From: Armatimonadota bacterium
Lineage (GTDB): Bacteria; Sysuimicrobiota; Sysuimicrobiia; Sysuimicrobiales; Humicultoraceae
Reading direction: 5' to 3'
Length of the DNA stretch: 62,500 nucleotides
Assembly (NCBI GenBank): GCA_031459715.1
Contig: JAVKIA010000010.1
Location: forward strand, 1-62,500
Shown in pieces: positions 1-9,094 of this stretch (positions are counted from its first letter, which is position 1; each line of letters opens with the position of its first letter). A program made the position numbers and the translations under genes. Below the pieces are notes generated by a model. It searched no databases and had not been told where the DNA came from. It saw only the letters and a program-made list of their open reading frames with translations.

Positions 1-2
1 GA

Positions 3-200
3 GCTGGATTCGTCCACCACGTCTTGAGCCTCCTGGAAGACGCTGCACGTCGGGAAGCCCTGGGGGCGGCCGCGCAGGCTTGGGTTGACGAGCGCTTGCG
101 GTGGCCGAGCTCCGCCACACGTGTTCGAGAGCTGTACGAGGGGCTTGTGCGGATGACCCCAACACCCTCCGGCGACGAGGTCGGAAGGGATGGGGGCTAG
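3..200 (+). CDS. Glycosyltransferase C-terminus (partial, cut by window start)
   Basis: An open frame enters from the left edge and stops with TAG. Its 65 residues read as the final helix of a GT-B glycosyltransferase: LLEDAARREALGAAA followed by a basic stretch and RVRELYEGLV, which resembles the family 4 tail that packs back on the N-domain. The nucleotide-binding and EX7E regions would lie outside the window. It overlaps the next gene by 11 bp, so it belongs to the same polysaccharide operon. The family call rests only on this tail and its neighbours. Confidence 0.6.
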   Translation, partial: AGFVHHVLSLLEDAARREALGAAAQAWVDERLRWPSSATRVRELYEGLVRMTPTPSGDEVGRDGG

Positions 201-990
201 GATCGTCCGGACGATCTTGAGATCCATCCGCTTCGTCAACACTGCGGCGGCGGGTGCAGCGATACGGCTGACACGCTGGTCAGGCAAATCCCAGGATTTC
301 GTTCACCCCAAGCACCTCCTGGAGGCCGACGCTGACCATGCATGGTACCTCTCCGTCCTTGACCTCTCCGACGTCGTTCTCGACGTGGGGTGCGGAAATG
401 CCCGGCACACCGCGCGGGCAGCCGCTGTGGCCCGTCTCGCCGTGGGTCTGGATAGGGACTCCGCCCAACTCCAGTCGGGCCTGCACCACATTCGAAGGTT
501 GGGTCTGAGTAATTGCCATCTCCTCGAAGCCAGCGCCGAGAGTCCACTCCCGTTGCAGAGCAACAGCGTCTCCGTTGTGCTCCTCCTGGACGTCCTGGAG
601 CACCTGGAGCGGCGGCAGGAGGCGCTGCGGGAGATCCACCGGGTGTTGGAAGACAACGGTCTGTTGCTCGTCTCCGCACCCAACCGCCAGACGTCCTGGA
701 AACGTCGTCTCCAGGCTGCGGGCCTCTGTGTGTACGCGGACCGTGATCACAAGATCGAGTACACCCTGAGCGAGCTGGAGGACGAACTCCGCCGCGCGGG
801 TTTCCTCATCGTGACTCCTCCGGCTCCCGTCGTTTACGACAGTCCCTGGGCTGGTTTGGGAGACCTCGTGGGGGCGGTTTCCCTTCCACTGTATAGGCGC
901 ATTGTGCAGTGGAAGCGCGAGGCGGCGCTCCGTAAACCCGAGGAGAGCACCGGCTTCCGCATCGTCTGCAGAAAGGCCTCCGGGGGCTGA
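190..990 (+). CDS. Class I SAM-dependent methyltransferase
   Basis: This 266-residue protein carries the Rossmann SAM-binding motif DVVLDVGCGNARHT at about residues 61-74, the acidic loop DRDSAQL, and the motif IV/post region LLLDVLEHLERR then GLLLVSAPN. This is the Methyltransf_11 fold. Set among glycosyltransferases, it probably methylates a sugar or lipid-linked glycan in the cytoplasm; the acceptor cannot be read from the sequence. It starts at ATG inside the end of the preceding glycosyltransferase gene and is followed after 3 bp by the next one, so translation is probably coupled. Confidence 0.85.
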   Translation: MGARIVRTILRSIRFVNTAAAGAAIRLTRWSGKSQDFVHPKHLLEADADHAWYLSVLDLSDVVLDVGCGNARHTARAAAVARLAVGLDRDSAQLQSGLHHIRRLGLSNCHLLEASAESPLPLQSNSVSVVLLLDVLEHLERRQEALREIHRVLEDNGLLLVSAPNRQTSWKRRLQAAGLCVYADRDHKIEYTLSELEDELRRAGFLIVTPPAPVVYDSPWAGLGDLVGAVSLPLYRRIVQWKREAALRKPEESTGFRIVCRKASGG

Positions 991-993
991 TTC

Positions 994-2259
994 GTGCGCA
1001 TCGTCTTCGTGTGTGAGTACTACCTGCCCTTCCTGCCGGGTGGGGCGGAGGTGAGCACAGACCTGCTGGCTAGGGGATTGGAGCGCGCGGGGCACCGGGT
1101 CACTGTGGTTACACCGAATTACGGGGCGGCTTCCGTCGAGGAGCTCGGAGGCGTCCGTGTGCACCGGTTTCGGTACTGGGGGGGCCTGAGGCCGGGCGTG
1201 GGGAGGGTCAGCACGATCAAGAATGCCAACCCGGCATTCTACGCGCTGATAGCCTTCCACGTGTACAGGGTGGCCCGGAAGGAGGGGGCTGAGATCATTC
1301 ACGCCCATCATCCCAATGTTCTTCCGGGGGCGGCCATTGCCGCATTGGCAATCAGGCGCCCCCTGGTCTTCACTCTTCGCGATACGAGTCTCGTCTGCCC
1401 AATCGGTGGTGGATGTCTCTTGTTCAAGACCAGCGTTCCGCGTGATTGCGGTCTGGGGAAACTCCTTAGAGAGTGCCTGCGTGACTACTACCCCCTTTAC
1501 GGCCGGCCTTCACCCCAACCATTGCTGTACCGACTCCTCATGCCCCTCCGGTGGGTGGACGTACGCCTGAAGCAAACGGTGATGAACCGTGCCCGCATCG
1601 TCGGCGTGAGCGAGGGGATTCTGGACGTCTATAGGTTGGCCGGCCGCCTCCGCCGCATTGCAGGGGAACCCGTATACACGGCAGCGCCCGAGGTTGATGA
1701 TAGCGGGCTCCCCGAGGGCCAGCGTGCGGAGCTGCTTGTCCGCCATGGAATTCCCGGGGGGCACATCGTCCTCTATGCCGGTAAACGGTCGTTCGGCAAG
1801 GGGATGCATGTGTTCGTCGAGGCCGCCCGTCGCGTGCGCAGGGAGCGATCCGATGTGACGTTCCTCGCCGTCGGTAAGGGCGGGTTAGGGGGAGATCCGG
1901 TGAGGGTGTTGGAGGCGATTCCGCAGGATGAGCTCTTCCAGCTCTACGCCCTCGCCGACATCGTGGTCGTCCCTTCGCTCTGGCCTGAGCCTTTCAGCCG
2001 CGTCCTCCTGGAGGCTTCGGCCCATGGCACGCCCTGTGTGGCGACGAAGGTCGGTGGGACCCCCGAGGCCGTCGTTGATGGGGAGACCGGAGTCCTCGTC
2101 CCCCCCGGGGACCCGGAGGCTCTCGCGCAGGTCATCTTAAGTCTCCTCGCCGACGATGCCCGGAGGAGGCGACTGGGGTCGAACGCGCGTGTTCACGTGC
2201 GTGAGCACTTCAGTCTGGACACCGCGGTAGCTCGGATTCTTTCGGTCTACGCTCGGTGA
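994..2259 (+). CDS. GT4-family glycosyltransferase
   Basis: This 421-residue GT-B enzyme starts at GTG. The N-domain opens with MRIVFVCEYYLPFLPGG, the usual acceptor-side beta strand and glycine loop. The C-domain has the nucleotide-sugar signature with EX7E (EPFSRVLLE) followed by GTPCVATKVGGTPE. It should transfer a sugar from a nucleotide donor to a lipid-linked glycan at the inner membrane face. Length is normal for GT4. The TGA stop overlaps the next GTG start by 4 bp. Donor and linkage are unknown. Confidence 0.88.
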   Translation: MRIVFVCEYYLPFLPGGAEVSTDLLARGLERAGHRVTVVTPNYGAASVEELGGVRVHRFRYWGGLRPGVGRVSTIKNANPAFYALIAFHVYRVARKEGAEIIHAHHPNVLPGAAIAALAIRRPLVFTLRDTSLVCPIGGGCLLFKTSVPRDCGLGKLLRECLRDYYPLYGRPSPQPLLYRLLMPLRWVDVRLKQTVMNRARIVGVSEGILDVYRLAGRLRRIAGEPVYTAAPEVDDSGLPEGQRAELLVRHGIPGGHIVLYAGKRSFGKGMHVFVEAARRVRRERSDVTFLAVGKGGLGGDPVRVLEAIPQDELFQLYALADIVVVPSLWPEPFSRVLLEASAHGTPCVATKVGGTPEAVVDGETGVLVPPGDPEALAQVILSLLADDARRRRLGSNARVHVREHFSLDTAVARILSVYAR

Positions 2260-3431
2260 GTCGGTCGGGAGTATTGGCAGAGCAGTTAGTGCTGGGGATC
2301 CTCCCTCCCTTGGGGAGCGGACTCCGCCAGTTGGCCCTCGCGGGTCAACTTTCCCGATTTCTGGGGTCCTACATCCCTGCTTACCTGGAGCGCTTCGCGG
2401 GTGTGGAACTGTTCAGCTATCTGAACGAGCGACTGGAGGACTATACAGAGGACGCGGAGCTGCGAGCACGGGTGCGCCTCCACGGGTGGAGGGGGGAGGC
2501 ACCCACGAGTGTTCGGGCGCTCACCCTCCCCTTCCTCCACCGGGGGGCCTTTCGGCGCTGCGCCGTGCTGCGGGTCATGCAGGTCACCGGGGCGCTTCCT
2601 GCAATCATGGCCAAGCGGGCCTACGATATCCCCTATGTGACCACGTACGGATTCCGGTACGCGCATTTCGCCAGAACTTTCACCGGATCCCGGCTGCGCG
2701 CGGCAGTACTCCGGGTACTGGAATGGTCCTCGCTCCGTTTCGCCGACCGTGTGGTTGTGACGACGGCCAGCCTTGCGAGGTATGTCAGCCGGCAGGTTGC
2801 ACCGGATCGCATTGTCCTGATACCCAACGGCGTCGACCCCGACCAGTTTAGTCCTTCGGCGAGACCCCGTCGGTTGGGTGTAGAGGCGCGGATCATATTT
2901 GTGGGCCGTCTTGTTCACCAGAAGAACCTGTTGACGCTTCTGGAGGCCCTAGCCCTCGTGGCCCGTGATCATCCGGTGCGGCTTGTGTTGATCGGCGATG
3001 GGCCTCTACGTGGAATCCTGGAGGAACGGGCAAGGAGCGCTTCCTTTCCCGTGGAGTTCGTGGGCGTCGTCTCCCACGACCGGTTGCCGGAGCATCTTGC
3101 TTCCGCAGACGTTTTCGTCCTCCCCTCGTTAATTGAGGGGCACCCCAAGGCGCTCTTGGAGGCCATGGCCTGCGCGGTACCGTGTGTGGCCGCAGACGTC
3201 GAGGGATGTCGCGAAGTAGTTGCCCCCGAGGAGACCGGTCTGCTATTCGACCCCCGGGACGTATCGGATATGGCACGTCAGATCAGGCGCGTCCTCGTTG
3301 ACCAGGCGCTGGCGGCCCGGTTGGGGGAACAGGCCAGGGCCTCGGTGGTGGACCGCTTTGCCCTCCCCCGCCTCCTCCGATTGGAGACCGGACTCCTTCA
3401 CGCGCTGGCCACTGGGGCGCACCGTGGCTGA
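2256..3431 (+). CDS. GT4-family glycosyltransferase
   Basis: This 391-residue GT-B enzyme starts at GTG in a 4 bp overlap with the upstream gene. The C-domain is clear: IIFVGRLVHQKNLLTLLEAL, then the EX7E motif EGHPKALLE and VPCVAADVEGCREVV. The first roughly 100 residues lack the usual glycine-rich opening loop and instead show a leucine-rich, partly amphipathic stretch, so its acceptor side has diverged. It presumably acts in glycan repeat assembly with its neighbours. Specificity cannot be assigned. Confidence 0.87.
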   Translation: MSRSGVLAEQLVLGILPPLGSGLRQLALAGQLSRFLGSYIPAYLERFAGVELFSYLNERLEDYTEDAELRARVRLHGWRGEAPTSVRALTLPFLHRGAFRRCAVLRVMQVTGALPAIMAKRAYDIPYVTTYGFRYAHFARTFTGSRLRAAVLRVLEWSSLRFADRVVVTTASLARYVSRQVAPDRIVLIPNGVDPDQFSPSARPRRLGVEARIIFVGRLVHQKNLLTLLEALALVARDHPVRLVLIGDGPLRGILEERARSASFPVEFVGVVSHDRLPEHLASADVFVLPSLIEGHPKALLEAMACAVPCVAADVEGCREVVAPEETGLLFDPRDVSDMARQIRRVLVDQALAARLGEQARASVVDRFALPRLLRLETGLLHALATGAHRG

Positions 3432-4161
3432 TAATCCTCACGGGCGCAGTAGAGATCCTCATCTACATAGGGAGGTGTTTGAACGTTACGCGCAAACGCA
3501 TCCCATGTCGGGACCCGTTGCGCCGCTGCTTCTTCAGATCCTCAGGGAGGCGGCTAGGCCGGGGTGGCTGGTCGATCTTGGCTGTGGTGATGGCCGTCTA
3601 CTACGTGCGCTCGCCTCTCTCTTCCCCGCCGGCGACGAAGCTCACTCGGGGAGATTGGTGGGGGTCGAGATTAGTTACGAGCGCGCCCGGCGCGTCCAGC
3701 GCGACGGATTTGTTCTCGTTTGCGGCAATGCAGAGAGCCTTCCATTCTGTGAGAGGAGCGTAGCGGTCATCCTCATGATCGAGGTCATTGAGCACCTTGC
3801 TCATCCGGCTCGCGCTGTGGAGGAAGTTGCGCGCGTCCTGCAGTCGGATGGCCTGCTCGTAATCAGTACTCCGAACTATCCGGCAAAGCGATTCTACGAC
3901 ACTCTCGCCTATCTGCGTGGGATGCGTGCATCCTGGCGTGACGATCCGACGCATTTCTCTCCGATGACCGTGCGGCACCTGCTTCGACTTCTGCGTGCAA
4001 ACTTCAGGCATGTAGAACTGCTGCCGAGTTATCTCCTGGGAGAATCACGGATCGCTGCGCTGCGAAGGCTACGTGCGGCGCGTCATCCGCTTGCACACGT
4101 CCTCAGTCACAAGCTTATTGCCCTGTGCCGGGAGCCGGTGCGGAGCCGGTTTGGGCGGTGA
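3424..4161 (+). CDS. Class I SAM-dependent methyltransferase
   Basis: This 245-residue protein has the motif I GWLVDLGCGDGRLL near residue 40, the acidic GVEISYERA, and VILMIEVIEHLAHP plus GLLVISTPNYPAKR. That is the Methyltransf_11/23 pattern common in polysaccharide clusters. The frame stays open further upstream inside the previous gene, but GTG at 3424 gives a normal family length and only an 8 bp overlap, so I chose it. About 160 bp without a recognisable signal separates it from the flippase gene. Confidence 0.83.
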   Translation: MADNPHGRSRDPHLHREVFERYAQTHPMSGPVAPLLLQILREAARPGWLVDLGCGDGRLLRALASLFPAGDEAHSGRLVGVEISYERARRVQRDGFVLVCGNAESLPFCERSVAVILMIEVIEHLAHPARAVEEVARVLQSDGLLVISTPNYPAKRFYDTLAYLRGMRASWRDDPTHFSPMTVRHLLRLLRANFRHVELLPSYLLGESRIAALRRLRAARHPLAHVLSHKLIALCREPVRSRFGR

Positions 4162-4324
4162 CCCTGCAGTGGCAGACGTACAGCATGAATTCACGACCGC
4201 GGCTCCCAAATTATTTCCTATCCCCCGGCCGTTCGGGCAAACCGCCCTTTTGCTCCCCGCGTCTAGCAATGTCTTTGCTATGCCGGCTGCGGTCTAATGG
4301 CCCGTCTGGATCCGTGAGGCAGCG

Positions 4325-5584
4325 ATGAGGGAGACCCGGTCCCCGGCTTTGTCCTCCCCCCTGGTGGCGGACCAGTCCCTTGGCGCCCGAGTGGGCCAGA
4401 TTGTCCGCGACGGACTGGTCCTCTCAGCTGCGAGGGCGAGCACCGCGGCCGCAACATTCATCATAGCCTGGATCTTCGCGCGTCTGGGTACTGCTGAGGT
4501 GTTTGGCCAGTACCAGTACATCCGTGCTATCTTGGGAGCGCTGGCAGTGGTGACGTTCCCCGGCATGAATGTGGCCATCGCGCAGGCAGCAGCGCGTGGC
4601 CACCTGGGTACCCTCCTGCCTGCTACCCGCCAGCGTTTCAGGGCCGCCCTTGCTGGATCATTGCTTCTGGTAGCCTTAGCGGTAGTCTTCTTCGTCCGGG
4701 GGCAGAGAGGGGTGGCTGGTTCCCTACTTGTCGCTGCACCGTTATTCCCAGTTGCCTCCGTATCGGATGCCTACCTCGGGCAGCTGAGCGGCCAAATGGC
4801 CTTTCAAGTTCTCAGTATAGCCCAGATGACCGCAGCGCTGGGGCCTACCGTACCTGTCGCCCTAGTCCTCCTGGCCGGACTGCCGTTGCCGTGGATCGTG
4901 GTCGCCGCCCTACTGGGAGCGATCCTTCCTCACGTCGCGTTCTTTCTGGCGACCGTTCGGCGGATCCCTGCCACCGCCCGGAGCGATGATAGCAGCCTCG
5001 TCTACGGACGCCGGGTATCGGGCGTGTACGCGATTGGGATCCTCCATGCACATGCGGCGAGTCTCGTGGTAGGGACCCTTCTCGACCACGTGAACCTGGC
5101 CGTGTTCGCGGTGGCCTCAGTCTGGGGAGAACTCCTCAAGCAGGGGATGGCGCTAGTCAACGCTCAACTATTCCCTCGGCTCGCCGCGGCCGCCCCACGC
5201 GACGCGCTACGCTTGTTCAGACGGACTACCGCTGCCGGGCTCGGTATCGTCGCTGCCGTCGGAGGGGGTGTCATCCTGGCCGTCCCCGTGGTGATGGGGT
5301 ACCTCTTTCCGCCGATGTACCGGGAGAGCGTGCCCTACGCACAGATTCTCGTGGCGGGAATGATTGTGGCGTTCGTGGGGAATCAAGTGAATACCTACTT
5401 CTCCGCGCGAGCGCGAGCGTTTCCGCAGTACGCCTTGGGGCTGTCCAACTTCCTGGTGGAGGTCGTGTTTCTGGTTGTGCTCGTTCCCTCGTATGGCCTC
5501 CTGGGTGCTGTGCTGGCCCGGACGATCGGGCGCGTGTGGCACTCGATCTACGGATGGTGGTTGGTCAGGCGGGAGGGAAAGTAG
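4325..5584 (+). CDS. Polysaccharide flippase (Wzx/oligosaccharide exporter-like)
   Basis: This 419-residue integral membrane protein has roughly 12-14 hydrophobic segments from the first helix near residues 35-55 to the last near 390-405. It begins with a short hydrophilic tail and VGQIVRDGLVLSAARAS, the entry helix pattern of the MATE/MVF polysaccharide transporters. It would flip undecaprenyl-linked repeat units to the outer membrane face for polymerisation, probably by the Wzy-like protein encoded at 9492-10685. The stop overlaps the next start by 1 bp. Confidence 0.8.
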   Translation: MRETRSPALSSPLVADQSLGARVGQIVRDGLVLSAARASTAAATFIIAWIFARLGTAEVFGQYQYIRAILGALAVVTFPGMNVAIAQAAARGHLGTLLPATRQRFRAALAGSLLLVALAVVFFVRGQRGVAGSLLVAAPLFPVASVSDAYLGQLSGQMAFQVLSIAQMTAALGPTVPVALVLLAGLPLPWIVVAALLGAILPHVAFFLATVRRIPATARSDDSSLVYGRRVSGVYAIGILHAHAASLVVGTLLDHVNLAVFAVASVWGELLKQGMALVNAQLFPRLAAAAPRDALRLFRRTTAAGLGIVAAVGGGVILAVPVVMGYLFPPMYRESVPYAQILVAGMIVAFVGNQVNTYFSARARAFPQYALGLSNFLVEVVFLVVLVPSYGLLGAVLARTIGRVWHSIYGWWLVRREGK

Positions 5585-6258
5585 TGCCCGTACATCGTTG
5601 GACGCTGCGCCGGCGCCTGCTGGACGATCACCTCAAGCAAGCGGCTCCGTTGGTGCAGGGGATTGTATTGGACGTAGGGGGAGAACGGGTAGGCTATCGC
5701 GGGCGGTTTCGGCCGCCGCGCGGTGTGCGCTGGGTCTACGCAAACCTCGACCTCACCACCCGGCCTGACATAGTCTGCGACGCGCACGCTCTGGGCATCC
5801 GAGATGAGGCGGTTGACGCCGTCGTCTGCGTGGAGGTCTTGGAACACGTGGCGAACCCTCGGGCCGTTTTGGCGGAGATCCACCGGGTGCTTCGCCCCCG
5901 GGGCACGCTCCTGCTGGCGACGCCTTTCCTCTACCGACTGCACGGCGATCCCTACGACTACCAGCGGGTGACCGATCACTGGCTCTACGAGGTTCTGGGA
6001 CAACTGGGGTTCCGCGTGGTACACCTTGCCCGGCAGGGTGCGTTCTTTACCGTAGTGGCCGACATGGTGCATCAGGCTGTGACGGGAGCGGCCCACCGGT
6101 GGATCCGGGCTCTCTTCACGCCGCCGTTGCTTGCCATTCAGGTCCTCTGCCCATGGCTTGATCGTCGGCTGCGCGCGCACGCCTCTCCGCTGCTCAGCAG
6201 CTTTACGACGGGCTTCTTCGTGGTTGCGATACGGGACAAAGGCAAACGTGACACCTGA
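5584..6258 (+). CDS. Methyltransferase-like protein, Methyltransf_11 type
   Basis: This 224-residue protein has motif I degenerated to VLDVGGERVGYRG, while the later motifs are good: DAVVCVEVLEHVANP, EIHRVLRPRGTLLLATPF and DPYDYQRVT. The D-P-Y-D-Y-x-R-x-T box recurs in glycan-cluster methyltransferases. The weakened glycine loop means SAM binding is likely but not certain. The frame extends upstream to 5536, but GTG at 5584 overlaps the flippase stop by 1 bp and fits the family. It overlaps the next methyltransferase gene by 11 bp. Confidence 0.75.
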   Translation: MPVHRWTLRRRLLDDHLKQAAPLVQGIVLDVGGERVGYRGRFRPPRGVRWVYANLDLTTRPDIVCDAHALGIRDEAVDAVVCVEVLEHVANPRAVLAEIHRVLRPRGTLLLATPFLYRLHGDPYDYQRVTDHWLYEVLGQLGFRVVHLARQGAFFTVVADMVHQAVTGAAHRWIRALFTPPLLAIQVLCPWLDRRLRAHASPLLSSFTTGFFVVAIRDKGKRDT

Positions 6259-7078
6259 GGCTGCGTGGGTGTGGCAAGGCGGAAGGCTGGTCCAGTACGG
6301 GCGGGCACCCGATAAGGACTACTGGACGAAGCTGTGGGCACAGGTAGATCGAGAGGAGCTGCTTGCTGGGTCAAGAGAGGACTTGGTTCTGCTCGCCGCC
6401 TTTCGCCGCCACCTGCCCCGTGAGGGGAGGATCCTGGAGGCGGGGTGCGGCCTCGGACAGTGGGTGCAGGTGCTGCGTGAGGAGGGTTTCTACATTGAAG
6501 GAGTAGATTGGAGTATTGCCACGATTGAACTGCTGCGCAGATCTGTGCCCCATCTCCCTGTGTGGTACGGCGATGTCCGGCAGCTGCCGGTGCCAGATGG
6601 GCACTATCAAGCAGTGATCGCCCTCGGTGTTGTTGAACACTTTCCCGAGGGACCGGCGGCAGTACTGCGGGAGTTCGTGCGTATCCTTGCGGCAGGCGGT
6701 GTTCTCATCCTCTCTGTCCCCTACGTCTCTCCGCTGCGGCGTCTGAAGGCCGCCGTGGGATGGTACCGGCCAACTCTCCCTGTCGCTCAGGTGTTTTACC
6801 AGTACGCATTCCGGCTCGAAGAGATGGACGAACTACTGGCGGCAGTTGGCCTTCACATAGAAGCCCACATTCCCTACGACGCTGTCCTGGGGCTCCGAAC
6901 CGAGGTTGGAATTGTAAATGCCCTTTATCGTTGGACCTGCAAGCAGGGACGAGGTTCCAGGTCGCAGCCTCGCGGGCGCCGGAAAAGGCCCTGGGCTAGG
7001 ATCCTCCATGCTGCTTCGCGTCTTGGGCTAATGCGGCACCTCGCCGGTCATATGATGCTTTACGTGGCGCGTCGATGA
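6248..7078 (+). CDS. Class I SAM-dependent methyltransferase
   Basis: This 276-residue protein carries RILEAGCGLGQWVQVL as motif I, the acidic GVDWS, and AVIALGVVEHFPEGP then GVLILSVPYVSPLRR. The N-terminal segment WTKLWAQVDREELLA resembles methyltransferases acting on large glycan or lipid substrates. I chose GTG at 6248 because the long upstream extension lies inside the previous gene and has no similarity to the family. It is the fourth methyltransferase of this operon and ends in an ATGA overlap with the GT2 gene. Confidence 0.82.
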   Translation: MTPEAAWVWQGGRLVQYGRAPDKDYWTKLWAQVDREELLAGSREDLVLLAAFRRHLPREGRILEAGCGLGQWVQVLREEGFYIEGVDWSIATIELLRRSVPHLPVWYGDVRQLPVPDGHYQAVIALGVVEHFPEGPAAVLREFVRILAAGGVLILSVPYVSPLRRLKAAVGWYRPTLPVAQVFYQYAFRLEEMDELLAAVGLHIEAHIPYDAVLGLRTEVGIVNALYRWTCKQGRGSRSQPRGRRKRPWARILHAASRLGLMRHLAGHMMLYVARR

Positions 7079-7899
7079 TACCCGCACGGATCGATGTCGT
7101 CATGGCGGTTCGGAACGGGGGCCGCTACCTCCAGGAGGCGGTCGATAGCATGCTGGGCCAGAGTTACCCGCACATCCAGCTGATCGTTGTGGATGATGGC
7201 TCGACCGACGCGACCCCCCAGATCCTGGCTGAAGCGGCCGCCCGCGACCCTAGGGTGAAGGTGATCCGCAGGCTCCAGAGCGGCCTGAGCCGATCGTTGA
7301 ACGCAGGCATTCAGAGCGGGCAGGCGCCCTACGTGGCACGGATGGATGCGGACGACATTTCCCTTCCTGACCGCCTCGCGGTTCAGGTGGCCTTTCTGGA
7401 GCGCAATCCCGATGTGGCCCTGCTCGGTACTGCCTGCTACGATCTGGACTACTCTGGCCGCATCCGGTCGCGGCTGGAAATGCCACAGACCGATGCAGCC
7501 ATCCGGCGCGCCCTGATTCGGTACAATCCGTTCTTCCACTCCACGGTGATGATGCGCCGGGCGGCTCTCGAGCGCGTCGGCCTCTACCGAGAGGACCTCA
7601 CCGGCGCAGAGGACTACGATCTCTGGTTTCGGTTCGCCCTCTACTACAGGCTCGCTAACCTTTCCTACCCCTTGGTGTGTCGCCGGAGTGAGCGCGAAGG
7701 GAGCGTCTCCGTCACGAGGGAGCAGAGACAGATCTGGGAAGCGATTGGTATCCGCTGGCAAGCGGTCCGGCGGGGGATGTATCCGTTCTGGGCGTCGGTG
7801 TTCCTCGTACGGCCTGCGCTCATGCTGCTTATGCCCGCGTGGCTGCGCCGGGCCTTGCGTCTCCGTGCACGGGCATCAGGCCTGGTGGTGCGTCGGTGA
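7075..7899 (+). CDS. GT2-family glycosyltransferase
   Basis: This 274-residue GT-A enzyme begins with IDVVMAVRNGGRYLQEAVDS and QLIVVDDGSTDATPQIL. The donor-site DXD-type motif MDADDISLP follows at about residues 91-99. Later, GAEDYDLWFRF carries the ED acceptor-base motif typical of GT2. It transfers a sugar from a nucleotide donor to the growing lipid-linked oligosaccharide. The start is ATG in a 4 bp overlap with the methyltransferase upstream, and the stop overlaps the next GTG by 4 bp (GTGA). Confidence 0.88.
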   Translation: MIPARIDVVMAVRNGGRYLQEAVDSMLGQSYPHIQLIVVDDGSTDATPQILAEAAARDPRVKVIRRLQSGLSRSLNAGIQSGQAPYVARMDADDISLPDRLAVQVAFLERNPDVALLGTACYDLDYSGRIRSRLEMPQTDAAIRRALIRYNPFFHSTVMMRRAALERVGLYREDLTGAEDYDLWFRFALYYRLANLSYPLVCRRSEREGSVSVTREQRQIWEAIGIRWQAVRRGMYPFWASVFLVRPALMLLMPAWLRRALRLRARASGLVVRR

Positions 7900-9038
7900 A
7901 GGATCTGCGGCTCCTGCTGGCGGTTACCCTCGGAGAGTGGGGTGGCGCGCAGAGGTACGTCGAGCAGATCGCCCTGGCTGCCCGCAACGTCTTTAAGGTG
8001 ACGGTTGTCTGTGGCCGGGGCGGCGCCCTGCCGGCACGCTTGGCAGTGCACGGCATCTCCGCGATAAAACTGCCTGACCTTGGGCGGTTTCCCAGTCCGT
8101 GGGGGGATACTCGGGCGCTGGTCCAGTTGGTGCGCATCCTCCGCCAAGGCAGATTCAACCTTCTGCATGCAAACAGCACCAAGGCCGGCCTCATGGTCCG
8201 GGCAGCGGCGGCGCTGGTCGCCCGGGACACCCCCGTGGTCTTCACCGCTCACGGGTGGGCCTTTACAGAGGGGCGCCCGGATCCAATCCGGAAGGTCCTG
8301 GCGTATCTCGAGCGATGGGCGGCCGCCCGGACCTCTGCCATCATCTGCGTCTCCGAGTACGACCGTGCGCTGGCGGCCCGTCTGGCCGTTGCCGACCTGA
8401 GCCGCATGAGGGTCATCTATAACGGCGTCGATCCCTCCTCCTTTGACCGGTTACCGCGCAAGTCACCTCACAACGGTCGCTTGCTCATCGTTATGGTGGG
8501 TCGCCTGCGCGCACCGAAAGATCCATTTACTCTTGTGGAGGCTGTGCGGTTGGTCCCGGGGGCGGAACTGGTTATTGTCGGCGGCGGTCCCATGCGCAGG
8601 CGGGTGGAAGCACTGGCGCGTCGCAAGGGTCTCGGGGAGCGGGTGAGAGTGTTGGGCTTCCGTGAGGATGTTACCCGGCTCCTGGCAGATGCGGACGTGT
8701 TCGCTCTCCCCACCTACTGGGAGGGGATGCCGCTGGCTGTGATCGAGGCGATGATGGCCGGCCTGCCGGTTATCGCTAGCCGTGTCGGCGGAATCCCCGA
8801 GGCTGTGCAGGACGGCGTCACAGGTCTCCTGGTTCCGCCCCGCCGGGCCGACCTTCTCGCTCAAGCGCTGGAAACTCTTCGAGACCCGGAGCTCCGTAGT
8901 CGGATGGGGGAAGAAGCGCGTCGCGTCGCGAGGGAGCGATTCACCGTCTCCCGGATGACGCAGGAGACCCTGGCGGTGTACGAAGAGTTATTAGGGATGG
9001 TTCCCCACGTCCCCGCGCGCGGTATCCGTAGGCACTAA
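7896..9038 (+). CDS. GT4-family glycosyltransferase
   Basis: This 380-residue GT-B protein opens with LLLAVTLGEWGGAQRYVEQI, the glycine-rich acceptor-side loop. It continues through FTAHGWAF, IYNGVDPSSF and VMVGRLRAPKDPF to the EX7E motif EGMPLAVIE with GLPVIASRVGGIPEAV. GTG at 7896 gives the 4 bp overlap usual in this operon; the frame is open upstream but would lie inside the GT2 gene. It is the last intact gene of the lower-GC glycan island. Confidence 0.88.
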   Translation: MKDLRLLLAVTLGEWGGAQRYVEQIALAARNVFKVTVVCGRGGALPARLAVHGISAIKLPDLGRFPSPWGDTRALVQLVRILRQGRFNLLHANSTKAGLMVRAAAALVARDTPVVFTAHGWAFTEGRPDPIRKVLAYLERWAAARTSAIICVSEYDRALAARLAVADLSRMRVIYNGVDPSSFDRLPRKSPHNGRLLIVMVGRLRAPKDPFTLVEAVRLVPGAELVIVGGGPMRRRVEALARRKGLGERVRVLGFREDVTRLLADADVFALPTYWEGMPLAVIEAMMAGLPVIASRVGGIPEAVQDGVTGLLVPPRRADLLAQALETLRDPELRSRMGEEARRVARERFTVSRMTQETLAVYEELLGMVPHVPARGIRRH

Positions 9039-9094
9039 AGTTCCGCATTTGGGAGACCAGAAGGCGTTGCGGCCAGCGCAAGGAGCGGCACTAG

